From a virus, in IMG/VR virus record IMGVR_UViG_3300032561_000114, positions 1 through 25,153 of that record: 25,153 nt of DNA; one strand, given 5' to 3'. The notes under the pieces were generated by a model that saw only the letters and a program-made list of their open reading frames with translations, searched no databases and had not been told where the DNA came from. Below are positions 1-7,288 of the stretch, piece by piece. Within the stretch, counting starts at the first letter, position 1, and each line of letters opens with the position of its first letter. Position numbers and translations under genes: made by a program.

Positions 1-56
1 ATCAACGTGTCCACAGCTTGCGTCATGGACAGTTTAGAATCTACCCCAGAATCACC

Positions 57-102
57 TGTCAAGCCCTTTCTTGACGGGGGGGACCTGGGCAGTTACTAAA
101 AT
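57..102 (+). promoter_or_regulatory. possible promoter and small inverted repeat upstream of the HNH gene
   Basis: A GTCAAG / CTTGAC inverted repeat (57-62 and 70-75) overlaps a TTGACG hexamer at 71-76. The hexamer is followed after 17 nt by TACTAA (94-99) and after 20 nt by the better -10 match TAAAAT. The spacing is not ideal for either. The site lies about 120 nt upstream of the HNH gene. This is a weak promoter call; the inverted repeat could be a regulator site. Confidence 0.25.
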
Positions 103-222
103 CCTTGAAAGTGCCGGCGGAGGCACCGTACCCTTCCCGTCAAGACCGCCGGCCCCACGGCCGGAACCGATTCCCTCGTATCAGGCGACAAACCTTCATC
201 CCCGAGACCAGGGAGACGGATC

Positions 223-723
223 ATGGGCTTGCCCCGAATGCTATTCTGCGGGTTTTTGCTGGCCGCCCCGGCCGCCCTCGCGGGAGACCTTCCCGACCCG
301 GCCACCACGCCGGGGGCGATCGATCCGGAGGTGACCCAGGACAACATCCATCAGACCATCTGCGTCGAAGGCTGGACCAAGAAGGTTCGCCCGCCCAACG
401 GCTATACGCGGGCGCTGAAGCGGCGCCAGCTCGGCCCCGACGACAATCCGGCCGATTATGAGATGGACCACCTGATTCCGCTGTCCATCGGCGGCGCGGC
501 GCGTGACGAGCGCAATCTGTGGGTGCAACGCTGGCACGGCCGCTGGGGCGCCTATACCAAGGACCGCCTCGAAATCAAGCTCCAGCATCTGGTCTGCGCC
601 GAGGAACTCTCGCTCCGGGAGGCCCGCGACGCCATCGCCCGGGACTGGATCGCCGCCTATGGCCGATTCTGCCCGACCTGGACGGCATGTCCGTCGTGGA
701 AGGAAACCCATCCCGACCGGTGA
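223..723 (+). CDS. secreted HNH-type endonuclease-like protein
   Basis: The protein has 166 residues. Residues 1-20 form a signal peptide (basic Arg5, hydrophobic core, AALA before Gly21), so export to the periplasm or beyond is expected. The segment around residues 79-114 has the HNH pattern: Asp82-His83 in EMDHLIPLSIGG, Asn98 in ERNLW, then His105 or Lys113. Cysteines at 47 and near the C-terminus may form a disulfide. Such small exported HNH proteins are known in proteobacteria, but their substrates are usually unknown. GGGAGA about 8 nt upstream supports the ATG. The gene is convergent with the prophage operon and is probably host or flanking DNA, although phages also carry HNH genes. The nuclease fold is well supported; the physiological role is not. 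Confidence 0.75.
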   Translation: MGLPRMLFCGFLLAAPAALAGDLPDPATTPGAIDPEVTQDNIHQTICVEGWTKKVRPPNGYTRALKRRQLGPDDNPADYEMDHLIPLSIGGAARDERNLWVQRWHGRWGAYTKDRLEIKLQHLVCAEELSLREARDAIARDWIAAYGRFCPTWTACPSWKETHPDR

Positions 724-732
724 TCCCCCAAC

Positions 733-765
733 AAAAAAGCGCCCACCCGGCCATGGCGGGTGGGC
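733..765 (-). terminator. intrinsic terminator at the end of the prophage operon
   Basis: A 9-bp GC-rich stem (741-749 with 757-765) is followed on the minus strand by a run of six T (733-738). It lies 95-127 nt past the last minus-strand stop codon and directly after the convergent HNH gene stop. It fits the final terminator of the leftward late operon. Confidence 0.8.
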
Positions 766-787
766 AAGTTCGGGGAGGCAAGGCCGG

Positions 788-852
788 TTAGAGCGCCGAG
801 CCCCATATCCGCATCACCCTGACGGAAACGGATATGGGGCTCGGCGCTCTAA
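788..852. repeat. perfect 24-bp inverted repeat with 17-nt loop
   Basis: Positions 788-811 are the exact reverse complement of 829-852, with a 17-nt loop at 812-828. The stem is far longer than an intrinsic terminator needs and has no T-run. It sits between the convergent HNH gene and the last prophage gene, 7 bp beyond that gene's stop. It could be a bidirectional transcription or RNase barrier, a miniature inverted-repeat element, or a remnant at the prophage edge. No target-site duplication is visible in the immediate flanks. Confidence 0.85.
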
Positions 853-859
853 AGCCTGG

Positions 860-1165
860 TTATTCGCGGTCCCGTTCGACCTCCTCCGCCAATCCCACCG
901 CCGCCCATTGCCGGACCAGCCCGGCCGCGTCCGATGGGATATTGGCGCACCATGCCTTGCCGGCCGGCGACGCGGGCGGGTTCTCGGCGCACAGCATGTC
1001 CTTGAACGGCTTGTCCACCGCCAGGGCGGTATCCAGATCGGTCGCCGCCGATTGCACCAGGGCGATGGTGCCGGTGCCGGCCCCGCCCATCCCCAGCACC
1101 GCCGGCAGCGCCGCGCAGCCCGAGAGGCCGAGCACCGCCACCGCCACGACCATGGCGCGGATCAC
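860..1165 (-). CDS. small lipoprotein, candidate outer spanin
   Basis: The product has about 101 residues. I choose the GTG at 1165 because it overlaps the upstream stop (GTGA) and gives a signal peptide with Arg3. The alternative ATG is at 1153. The signal ends in a lipobox, LSGC, at residues 14-17, so diacylation and membrane anchoring are expected. The mature part is small, Gly/Ala-rich at first, with two more cysteines. It is the last gene of the lysis group, after an endolysin and membrane proteins. That position fits an Rz1-like outer-membrane spanin partner, but no family is recognised and the protein is longer than typical Rz1. Confidence 0.6.
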   Translation of the reverse strand: MIRAMVVAVAVLGLSGCAALPAVLGMGGAGTGTIALVQSAATDLDTALAVDKPFKDMLCAENPPASPAGKAWCANIPSDAAGLVRQWAAVGLAEEVERDRE

Positions 1166-1887
1166 TTCGCGGCCGGATCGTTGGCCACGGCGGGCACCAC
1201 CCCCACCAGGGTCAGCACCACCGCCTTGACCGCCGTGAGGGCCTGGGTCTGGCCGTCCTGGCCGGCCATGGGGAGGCCGCAGGCTGCCGTGGGCGGCACG
1301 GCCTGGGAGGCCCGCCACTGGGCGAGCGGGCAACCGAGAATGGCGGTTTCCGCCTGGACGAAGGCGACGGAGGCCGAGGTCTCGGCCAGGGCAATGTCCG
1401 AGACCACGGCCGGATCGCGGCACAGCGTGGCGCCCGCCCCGCAGGCCGGCAGGCCGGAATAGGCCGCCGCCCCGATCAGGGCGGCCTGATAGCCGTCTTC
1501 GGCCAGCAGCAGATCGCTCTGAATCTGGCTGGTGGTGGCGGGAGCCGAGCAGGCCGACAGGCCGCCCGCCGCCAGCAGCAGACCCAGCAGGAGACTGCCG
1601 GTGACGAGGCCGGGATTGGCGGGCGGCACCGGAGCGGGCGGGATGGCCGGAGGGGGGGGAGCGGGCGGCGTCAGGCCGGCGAGACTCGCCACGGTGGCGC
1701 CGATGCCGTCAGGGACCAGGATGGCGATCAGGCACAGGGCCAGAGGCTGGACGAGGCCCAGCCACATGGGCAGGCTGCCCTCCTGCCACGCGGAAGGCTG
1801 GCCGGCGACGGTGGCGATGGCGGTCAGGGCGGCGGCGATGGCCGCCTGGGACACGCGCTCTTTCGCGCGGTCGGCAATGTAGGACAT
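1162..1887 (-). CDS. holin-like membrane protein fused to a lipoprotein-like domain
   Basis: The protein has 241 residues. The start is the ATG at 1887, with GGAGAA 5-10 nt upstream. The N-terminus has hydrophobic stretches at about residues 15-28 and 41-58, like a small phage holin. A Pro/Ala linker (about 73-92) leads to a third hydrophobic segment (94-112) ending in a perfect lipobox-like LSAC (110-113). A Cys-containing, Ala-rich domain follows to the end. It looks like a holin joined to a lysis lipoprotein. No ATG, GTG or TTG near residues 90-97 would allow separate translation. Endolysin lies just upstream and a second lipoprotein downstream, so a lysis role is likely. The exact mechanism is unknown. 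Confidence 0.6.
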   Translation of the reverse strand: MSYIADRAKERVSQAAIAAALTAIATVAGQPSAWQEGSLPMWLGLVQPLALCLIAILVPDGIGATVASLAGLTPPAPPPPAIPPAPVPPANPGLVTGSLLLGLLLAAGGLSACSAPATTSQIQSDLLLAEDGYQAALIGAAAYSGLPACGAGATLCRDPAVVSDIALAETSASVAFVQAETAILGCPLAQWRASQAVPPTAACGLPMAGQDGQTQALTAVKAVVLTLVGVVPAVANDPAAK

Positions 1888-1902
1888 GGCGATTCTCCAA
1901 TG

Positions 1903-1932
1903 AAAAAGCCGCCGGGCGAGATGCCGGGCGGC
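1903..1932 (-). terminator. intrinsic terminator between endolysin and holin-like gene
   Basis: GCCGCC (1908-1913) pairs with GGCGGC (1927-1932). One mismatch and three further GC pairs close a 5-nt loop. On the minus strand the hairpin is followed by TTTTT (1903-1907) and then directly by the GGAG ribosome site of the next gene. Confidence 0.75.
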
Positions 1933-1957
1933 AATATTTGTGCTCAAGCCCTGGGGA

Positions 1958-2539
1958 TCAGGCCGGTCCTCCGCAGGCCTCACGGACGCCCGCCAGCAGA
2001 TCGGCGGCACTCACCCACCGCTCGGCGGCCTCCTGGCCGTTCTCGCGGCAGATGACGGCGTAGACCAGACGGCCCAGCATGGCGGCATGGCTCAGGTCAA
2101 GCCCGGCATCGGGCGCGACGCCGGCGCTTTCCGCCACATAGGCGATATAGCCGGCGGTGTCGTTTTCGCCGGGCGGCGCCCAGCGCCCGACGATGGCGGC
2201 GACGGTGTCGAGGCGATGGAGCGTCTGGTAATTCCGGATCAGCCTGGCCATGGCCCGGACCCCGTCGGTCATGGTGTCGAAGGTGATGAAGTCGGGGTCA
2301 TCGCCCGGGACTTCCCCCCGCCACGGCGCGATGCCGTGGCGGATATTGCCGGGATTGTTGTTGCGCAACCCGCGCGGCAGAGCCTGCCCCGGACTTGATC
2401 CGGGGGTAACGGAAGCGGTACCGGTTGCTGCGGCTTGTGGGCCATTTGGCACATTTGCTTCGCTGTGGGTCTTCGACACATTTGCTTCGCTGTGGGTCTT
2501 CGACACATTTGCTTCGCTGTGGGTCTTCGACACATTCAT
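1958..2539 (-). CDS. phage endolysin (peptidoglycan hydrolase) with repeat-bearing N-terminus
   Basis: The protein has 193 residues from the ATG at 2539, which overlaps the upstream stop (ATGA) and has AGGAG about 10 nt upstream. The catalytic part starts near residue 55 with GLRNNNPGNIRHG. This motif is typical of a phage lysozyme-like endolysin family often labelled structural protein P5. A conserved block with WAPPGENDTAGYIAYVA follows. The enzyme would cleave peptidoglycan at lysis. The N-terminus is unusual: residues 2-28 are three exact copies of a nonapeptide beginning NVSKTHSEA. The linker around residues 43-52 is encoded by a GC-rich palindromic repeat. No signal peptide is visible, so export should depend on a holin. 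Confidence 0.8.
   Translation of the reverse strand: MNVSKTHSEANVSKTHSEANVSKTHSEANVPNGPQAAATGTASVTPGSSPGQALPRGLRNNNPGNIRHGIAPWRGEVPGDDPDFITFDTMTDGVRAMARLIRNYQTLHRLDTVAAIVGRWAPPGENDTAGYIAYVAESAGVAPDAGLDLSHAAMLGRLVYAVICRENGQEAAERWVSAADLLAGVREACGGPA
2387..2405 (-). repeat. alphaproteobacterial palindromic element inside the endolysin gene
   Basis: CCCCGGA and TCCGGGG arms flank a 5-nt centre. The surrounding bases match the second copy at 22944-22962 in opposite orientation over roughly 28 bp. This REP-like palindrome is familiar from alphaproteobacterial genomes. Here it is read in frame and encodes part of the linker (TPGSSPGQA). Confidence 0.75.
2450..2536 (-). repeat. three exact 27-bp tandem repeats plus a 6-bp partial copy
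   Basis: Identical 27-bp units occupy 2450-2476, 2477-2503 and 2504-2530, with a partial copy at 2531-2536. Being a multiple of three, each unit adds nine residues (NVSKTHSEA) to the endolysin N-terminus. The exact identity suggests recent expansion by slippage or insertion. Confidence 0.95.
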
Positions 2540-2883
2540 GTCTGGGGACTCCTCTTGGTTGGCGAACGTCGGCGCTTGACCGCCGCCGGACACGGCATCC
2601 GCTCGGCCAGGTCGTTGATCTGGCGGTCACGCTCCTCCAGGGCGTCGTCGAGACGGCGCAATTCGGAAGCATGCACGGCGAGGGGGACATAGGTGGCGCC
2701 GATATGCGCCCTGAGATTCTCGATCAGGGCATGGGTCCGGGTGGTGCGCTCCTCGCCCAGGGTGGCGGCGCGGTCGAACTGTTTCTTGATGGCGCCGTAG
2801 ACGGTCCACAGCCCGCCGCAGATGATGCCGACGGCAACCAGGACGGCGCCGAGCGCCTGCCAGGTGATGGGGGTTTCCGGCAT
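2536..2883 (-). CDS. membrane protein with coiled coil, candidate inner spanin or holin
   Basis: The product has 115 residues. One membrane segment at about residues 9-32 is followed by a charged, heptad-rich region (about 33-90) likely to form a coiled coil, then a strongly basic tail. An N-terminal membrane anchor plus coiled coil is the layout of inner-membrane spanins (Rz-like). Small single-span phage holins and DUF2730-like proteins look similar. AAGGAA about 11 nt upstream supports the ATG at 2883. The stop overlaps the endolysin start, so the two are translationally coupled. Position beside endolysin supports a lysis role; the choice between spanin and holin is open. Confidence 0.65.
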   Translation of the reverse strand: MPETPITWQALGAVLVAVGIICGGLWTVYGAIKKQFDRAATLGEERTTRTHALIENLRAHIGATYVPLAVHASELRRLDDALEERDRQINDLAERMPCPAAVKRRRSPTKRSPQT

Positions 2884-2907
2884 TGGCTCGGGTTCCTTTC
2901 AGGCAAC

Positions 2908-2929
2908 AAAAAACCGCTCGGAGGCGGCT
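2908..2929 (-). terminator. intrinsic terminator ahead of the lysis genes
   Basis: A CCGC / GCGG stem (2914-2917 with 2924-2927), extended by a G-U and an A-U pair, is followed on the minus strand by six T (2908-2913). It lies in the 71-bp gap before the membrane-protein gene. The stem is short, so efficiency may be partial. Confidence 0.55.
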
Positions 2930-2954
2930 GGAGATCGGCGGCGGGCGGGGATGG

Positions 2955-3455
2955 TTACCAGGTGACGGCCAGGACCGCCGCGACGGTGGTGGCGGCGGCG
3001 ACCTCGGCCTTGAGCGTCTGGAGATGCTGGAATGCGGTCCAGCCTTGAGCCAGCATCGCCGCCGCCAAACCCTGGAGATCAGCGAAGCTGAACGGCACCT
3101 GGGTATTGTCCGCCGCGACCCAATAGAATCCGGCCGGCGTTGCCTGAGCGCCGGACAGGCCGGCCAGGGTCTGCTGCAAAACGGTGATGGAGCCGGGGTC
3201 GGCCTGGAAGGTCTTGGTCACCTTGGCGGCGGTGGTGAAGCTGACCGGCTGGGCGCAGGCCGCCGCATAGGCGGCGCCGAGGCTGACGCCCTGGGCTCCT
3301 TGAGCATCGGCGACAACCCCCGCCGTGTATGCGGGGAAGGCCGCCGCCAACTGCTCCGGAGTGGCGTAATCGGGGAAGATGACCTCGCCCGATCCGGCTT
3401 GATATTCGGGATCGACGGCGCGAAAAGCCCGTCCATTATTGGAGTAGACGTACAT
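2955..3455 (-). CDS. tail-fibre-associated protein, DUF4376-like
   Basis: The protein has 166 residues. The C-terminal half (about residues 70-166) carries the block AGFYWVAADNTQVPF, then DLQGLAAAM, GWTAFQHLQTLKAEV and a terminal AVTW. I recognise this as the DUF4376 pattern found next to phage tail fibres. The N-terminus (YSNNGRAFRAV) resembles the start of fibre-assembly or fibre-cap proteins. Its ATG overlaps the fibre stop (TAATG), so the two are coupled. A role as fibre chaperone or distal fibre subunit is inferred from position. Confidence 0.7.
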   Translation of the reverse strand: MYVYSNNGRAFRAVDPEYQAGSGEVIFPDYATPEQLAAAFPAYTAGVVADAQGAQGVSLGAAYAAACAQPVSFTTAAKVTKTFQADPGSITVLQQTLAGLSGAQATPAGFYWVAADNTQVPFSFADLQGLAAAMLAQGWTAFQHLQTLKAEVAAATTVAAVLAVTW

Positions 3456-5509
3456 TAGATATTATCCTCCCATCCATAACAGGCCAGAATGCAGGTGCTT
3501 TGCATGACCACGGCGATATTCGTACTCTCCAGCGCCATGTCCGCCGAGGTCTGCACTTCGAAGCTGGAGTTGTTGTTTGCCTGGATAACGCCGGAAATCC
3601 CGTTTCCGCCGTTCGCGGTCCATGTGGTGCCGGGGGCGGCATAGCCTCCGTTGTTCTGGCCGACATAGAACGTAATCATGATGCGGCTTGCCGTGGAAGG
3701 AACCGCATTCGAGACCGAAACCGCAGCATAAGGGCCATTGGGCCACGTCCCTTGCGCACCGCTGGCCAGAACCGGCGGGGCGGTCAACAGGGTTCCATCG
3801 ACCACCCACTGAGCGCGGCGGCCATACTGAATGGTGCGATACAGGTTGGCGCTGGCATTGGTGCGCACCCAGCCGAGGCGGGCCTTATAAAGATAGCCGG
3901 TCGGCAAGGTCGGCGCGGTGGCGCTGGCCGACAGCAGTCCGGCCACGGTACCGGCGGCCGTGGCGATCACCCACACCGAATACCAGGTGTTGTTGGCGAC
4001 GGCGCCGGTGTCCAGGGCGTTGGCGCCGGTCGAGGCGGTGGAAAGACTCAAGCTGACCGAGCGGGCCATGAAATAAGCGAAGGCCGGGCTTTCCAGCACG
4101 GTCTCATCCGCCGTCAGGGCCACGGCGGTGTTCGACGACGGGGCGATCTTGAGGTTTTTAAAGGCCGCTCCGACCGTGCCTGCACCCGGCTGGAAGAAGA
4201 TCCACCAATTGCCCGGGGCACCCCCATCGGTAACCAGGAAGGCGCTGGAGCCCTGCGGGATGACGGTGTTGGCGCCAACCGTGCCGCCCTGGATGGCGTC
4301 GGCGGCGTTGGGGGTGAGCGTCACCGCGCCACCCTGGGCCAGCAGCGCAACCGCCATCATGCCGGCGGTGGACGCCTTGGGCAGGGTCAGGGTCAGCGCC
4401 GCCGTGGCGACGATATTGGCAAGGTGGTTGGCGGCGGTCAGCGTCTGGCTGGTGGCATAGCTGGTGATGGCCTCGTTGACCTGGAGACCCGAGGCGCCGG
4501 TCTTGAGGCTGTTGTCAGCCAGGGTGATGGCGGCCCCATTGAGCTTTTCCCAGACGGTCCCGTCAAATTCGAGATCAACCAGCATCCCGGCCGGAAGATC
4601 GCCGGAAGCGACATTGACCAGCGCGCCGCCGGAGTTCTTTTTGATCGCCGCCGCCCCCAGGCCGTTGGGATTGAAGCTCGAAGCGCCGGTATTGGTGTTA
4701 CTGATCAGCAGCGACACCCGGGCGCCGGCGGTAATGGAACCGGGGACCGGAGACAGGGTGGCGGCGTAGGTGTTGGCGGTGCCGGTATCGGTGGCTTCCC
4801 ACGACTGGACTTGCGACAGTTTGAGGTACCGCGCATCGCCGGTCGCCTGGCTGATCTTGCTGGTCAGGGTCTCGGAGACGAAGGGCGCCCCGCTGACCGT
4901 GGCGATATTGCCGGCGGTGATGGTGGTCTGGCCCTGGGCCACCGTCACGGTATAGAGCGGGGTATAGCCGGTATCGGCCGCCGGAACGGTCTGGGAGCCG
5001 GTGGCCGCCGCCACCCCCGCCTTGACCTGGACCGAGCAGGCGCCCTTGCGGGTGGTGTTCTGGGCCACCCCGGTATTGTTGGGGCCGCTATAGGCCTGGG
5101 CCGGATTGCTGCTGTTGTAATAGGGCAGCACCACCGGATTGGTGTCGCTGTCGAGATAGCAGGCCTCGACCAGATAGACCTGGGACGTGCCGGCGGTGGC
5201 GGGGGCGGTGATGGTGAAGGCCTGGGCATCCAGCACGATGCCCTGCTTGACGATCTGGTGGGTGGTGTCGGCCGCCAGCGACGAATAGGCGGTATTGTCG
5301 AGATTCTGCAGGCTGTAGACCGAGCCCGCCCCCACCTGGACCTGCATGGAGGCGGGAGAGGTCGGGGCGCAGGCGAGGCCCTGGACCAGGGTCGAACTGC
5401 CCAAAACCGTCTGCATGATGGATCCCAGCGCGGTCATGGTGAAGCGCTGGGCATTCAGCAGATCGGTTTCAAGCGGGATGGCGGCGGGAAAGACAATCTG
5501 GCGATCCAT
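3455..5509 (-). CDS. tail fibre / receptor-binding protein
   Basis: The protein has 684 residues from the ATG at 5509, with GGAG just upstream. The N-terminus (about 1-200) looks like a baseplate-attachment domain (MDRQIVFPAAIPLETD). The middle is Ala/Thr/Gly/Asn-rich and low in charge, with many short beta-prone repeats, including an ATGDARYLKLS segment like those of phage collar/fibre proteins. The C-terminal part (about 560-684) is Trp/Asn-rich (GTTWTANGGNGISG) and probably forms the receptor-binding tip. It follows the baseplate genes and precedes a DUF4376-like gene. It should determine host range. Confidence 0.8.
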   Translation of the reverse strand: MDRQIVFPAAIPLETDLLNAQRFTMTALGSIMQTVLGSSTLVQGLACAPTSPASMQVQVGAGSVYSLQNLDNTAYSSLAADTTHQIVKQGIVLDAQAFTITAPATAGTSQVYLVEACYLDSDTNPVVLPYYNSSNPAQAYSGPNNTGVAQNTTRKGACSVQVKAGVAAATGSQTVPAADTGYTPLYTVTVAQGQTTITAGNIATVSGAPFVSETLTSKISQATGDARYLKLSQVQSWEATDTGTANTYAATLSPVPGSITAGARVSLLISNTNTGASSFNPNGLGAAAIKKNSGGALVNVASGDLPAGMLVDLEFDGTVWEKLNGAAITLADNSLKTGASGLQVNEAITSYATSQTLTAANHLANIVATAALTLTLPKASTAGMMAVALLAQGGAVTLTPNAADAIQGGTVGANTVIPQGSSAFLVTDGGAPGNWWIFFQPGAGTVGAAFKNLKIAPSSNTAVALTADETVLESPAFAYFMARSVSLSLSTASTGANALDTGAVANNTWYSVWVIATAAGTVAGLLSASATAPTLPTGYLYKARLGWVRTNASANLYRTIQYGRRAQWVVDGTLLTAPPVLASGAQGTWPNGPYAAVSVSNAVPSTASRIMITFYVGQNNGGYAAPGTTWTANGGNGISGVIQANNNSSFEVQTSADMALESTNIAVVMQSTCILACYGWEDNI

Positions 5510-5524
5510 ACGGGCGCTCCAACG

Positions 5525-5547
5525 AAAAAGACCGCCGGGACAGGCGG
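5525..5547 (-). terminator. intrinsic terminator ahead of the tail fibre gene
   Basis: CCGCC (5532-5536) pairs with GGCGG (5543-5547) around a 6-nt loop. TTTTT (5525-5529) follows on the minus strand. The sequence after the T-run (CGTTGGAG) is nearly the same as after the terminator at 1903, and again gives the ribosome site of the next gene. Confidence 0.65.
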
Positions 5548-5589
5548 CGGACGTGAGGGGGCCGAAGCCCACAGTGAGGGGCGGAAAAA

Positions 5590-6252
5590 CTAGCTGCTGA
5601 TGGCGGTCCAGGCGGTGGTGCCGGCGGGTTTGGTGGCATCGACCGCGGCGTAGATGTCGGCATCGGTGACGGCGCCCTGGACCATGGTCATGGCGGCATA
5701 TTCGGCCTGGCCGGCGGTGGCGTAAGCGCCGGTCGGGATGCCATAGCCGGCGACGATGGGCACGCCGGTGCCGGTGGGGCGGAAGGCGGTGACGAAGACC
5801 TGGGCCGGCAGCAGCACCGACCCCCAGCCCCCCGCCACGCCATAGCCGCAGCCACCACCCCAGCCGCCGGTATCGGCGGGGCGCTCCGGCTCGAACACCA
5901 GCGGCGCCCGGCCGGTCAGCACGGTCAGCATGCCGATCATGCCCTTGCGGGTGGCCCGTTCCCGCAGCAACTGAGCCAGGATGCGGGCGCGGTAGCGGCT
6001 GTCCAGTTCTCCGGTCCGGCGCGGCAGGGTTGTGCCGAAGAAATCGGCCGAAATCAGGTCGAGCCAGCCATCGCTGGCGGTGCCGATGCGGGTCTGGAGC
6101 TTGGCATAGGCGGTCAGGCTGTAGATCAGCGCCAGCCCATTGCCCAACCCGGCCAGCAGCACCGACAGCACCGGAACCGCGCCCTGGAACCACGAGACCG
6201 GCAGCAGGGCGGCCAGCCGTCCCGCCATGTCGTTCTGATCGCCAATCGCCAT
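5590..6252 (-). CDS. baseplate protein, gpI / gp48-like
   Basis: The protein has 220 residues. It lies directly after the J-type baseplate gene, where contractile phages encode gpI or Mu gp48. The N-terminus (about 1-110) contains LQTRIGTASDGWLDLISADFFG and SRYRARILAQLLRERATRKG, typical of this family. The C-terminal half is Gly-rich and probably contacts the fibre. Its ATG lies 1 nt beyond the J stop. It is the last gene before a terminator and the fibre gene, consistent with linking baseplate to fibre. Confidence 0.75.
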   Translation of the reverse strand: MAIGDQNDMAGRLAALLPVSWFQGAVPVLSVLLAGLGNGLALIYSLTAYAKLQTRIGTASDGWLDLISADFFGTTLPRRTGELDSRYRARILAQLLRERATRKGMIGMLTVLTGRAPLVFEPERPADTGGWGGGCGYGVAGGWGSVLLPAQVFVTAFRPTGTGVPIVAGYGIPTGAYATAGQAEYAAMTMVQGAVTDADIYAAVDATKPAGTTAWTAISS

Positions 6253-6253
6253 A

Positions 6254-7276
6254 TCAGGACACCACCGGGGTGCCGGGCTTGATCGCCTGCTTGACCGTGG
6301 CGGTCAGGTCGGCGGTGGCGCCGATGAAGGCGGTCAGGGCGGTTCCGACCGCGCCGACCACCGTGGCATGGGGATATCCGGCGGCGGCGGTAATGGTCAT
6401 GGTGGGGGTGGCGGTCACCACCACCGGGGCGAACACCCCGAAGCGGATCGCCAGCCCCCGCACCGCGTCGATGGCGGTGTTGACATTGGCCAGCAGGGTC
6501 GATGACGGATAACCGGAGCCGTCATCCACCACCACGAAGAAATAACCGTTGTCGGTGGTGCCGCCATATTGCTGGTTCTCGACGATCTGGTATTGCAGCC
6601 CCTGCTGGACGCTGGTGATGGCATAGCCGACCGAAGCCTTGGTCGCCTTGGACAGCGAGGCGATATAGGCGATGAAGCGCAGGCGGAAGGCGCCATCGGT
6701 CTCGGCATCCAGCCCATTGGTGAAGGCGGCGGCATTGGTGACGGTATCGACGCCGGGGATGGCCTGGCCGATGGTGGTGATGGCCCCCACCAGCACATTG
6801 CCGCCGCTGCCGCTGGTGATCGCCTGGACCGCCACCGACAGGCTGGAGACGCCAACCGCCAGGACATAGCCGCCGAGATTGGCGTTATAGGCCGGATTGG
6901 TGGTGTCCAGCGCCACCACGAAACCCTGACTGCCGTCGCCGGTCCGCACGGTGGCGTTCAACGGCACCACCGCCGCCTGGGTGGCGGTGAAGCGGGCGAA
7001 GGTGACGGCTCCGGTGGCGCTGGTGGCCGGCAGGCGGGTCAGGCTGAAATCCGCCATCCAGGACTCGAGATCGCTGCCCGAACTGGTGGCGGCGCGGGTC
7101 AGGATCAGCACCTGGAGGATCAGGCTTTCCAGCCACAGCACCGTCCCGGCCACCGCCTCGATGATAGCGCGCAGGGTCGAGCCCGGGGTCAGATTGAGGG
7201 CGGCGGTGGCGCCACCCTGGGCGGCGGCGACCATGTTGCGCACCAGCGTGGTGAAATCCTGGGTGCTGAGAACCAT
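6254..7276 (-). CDS. baseplate wedge protein J (gp47-like)
   Basis: The 340-residue product matches the baseplate J family in its main features: a helical N-terminus with TPGSTLRAIIEAVAGTVLWLESLI (about 31-54), then SGSDLESWMADFSLTRLPATSATG, a beta-rich core, DAETDGAFRLRFIAYIASLSKATKASV (about 190-216), and a C-terminal domain ending in a predicted helix and beta strand. It forms the inner wedge around the hub in contractile tails. It sits between the gp25/W-like and I-like genes, the conserved W-J-I order. Confidence 0.9.
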   Translation of the reverse strand: MVLSTQDFTTLVRNMVAAAQGGATAALNLTPGSTLRAIIEAVAGTVLWLESLILQVLILTRAATSSGSDLESWMADFSLTRLPATSATGAVTFARFTATQAAVVPLNATVRTGDGSQGFVVALDTTNPAYNANLGGYVLAVGVSSLSVAVQAITSGSGGNVLVGAITTIGQAIPGVDTVTNAAAFTNGLDAETDGAFRLRFIAYIASLSKATKASVGYAITSVQQGLQYQIVENQQYGGTTDNGYFFVVVDDGSGYPSSTLLANVNTAIDAVRGLAIRFGVFAPVVVTATPTMTITAAAGYPHATVVGAVGTALTAFIGATADLTATVKQAIKPGTPVVS

Positions 7277-7288
7277 CTGGCGCCGCTC

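Noticed and set aside
3500-5593. 697-codon plus-strand ORF opposite the tail fibre gene
   Set aside because: Gly/Arg/His-rich shadow of the high-GC fibre gene; no domain and no ribosome site. The minus-strand product has clear fibre features.
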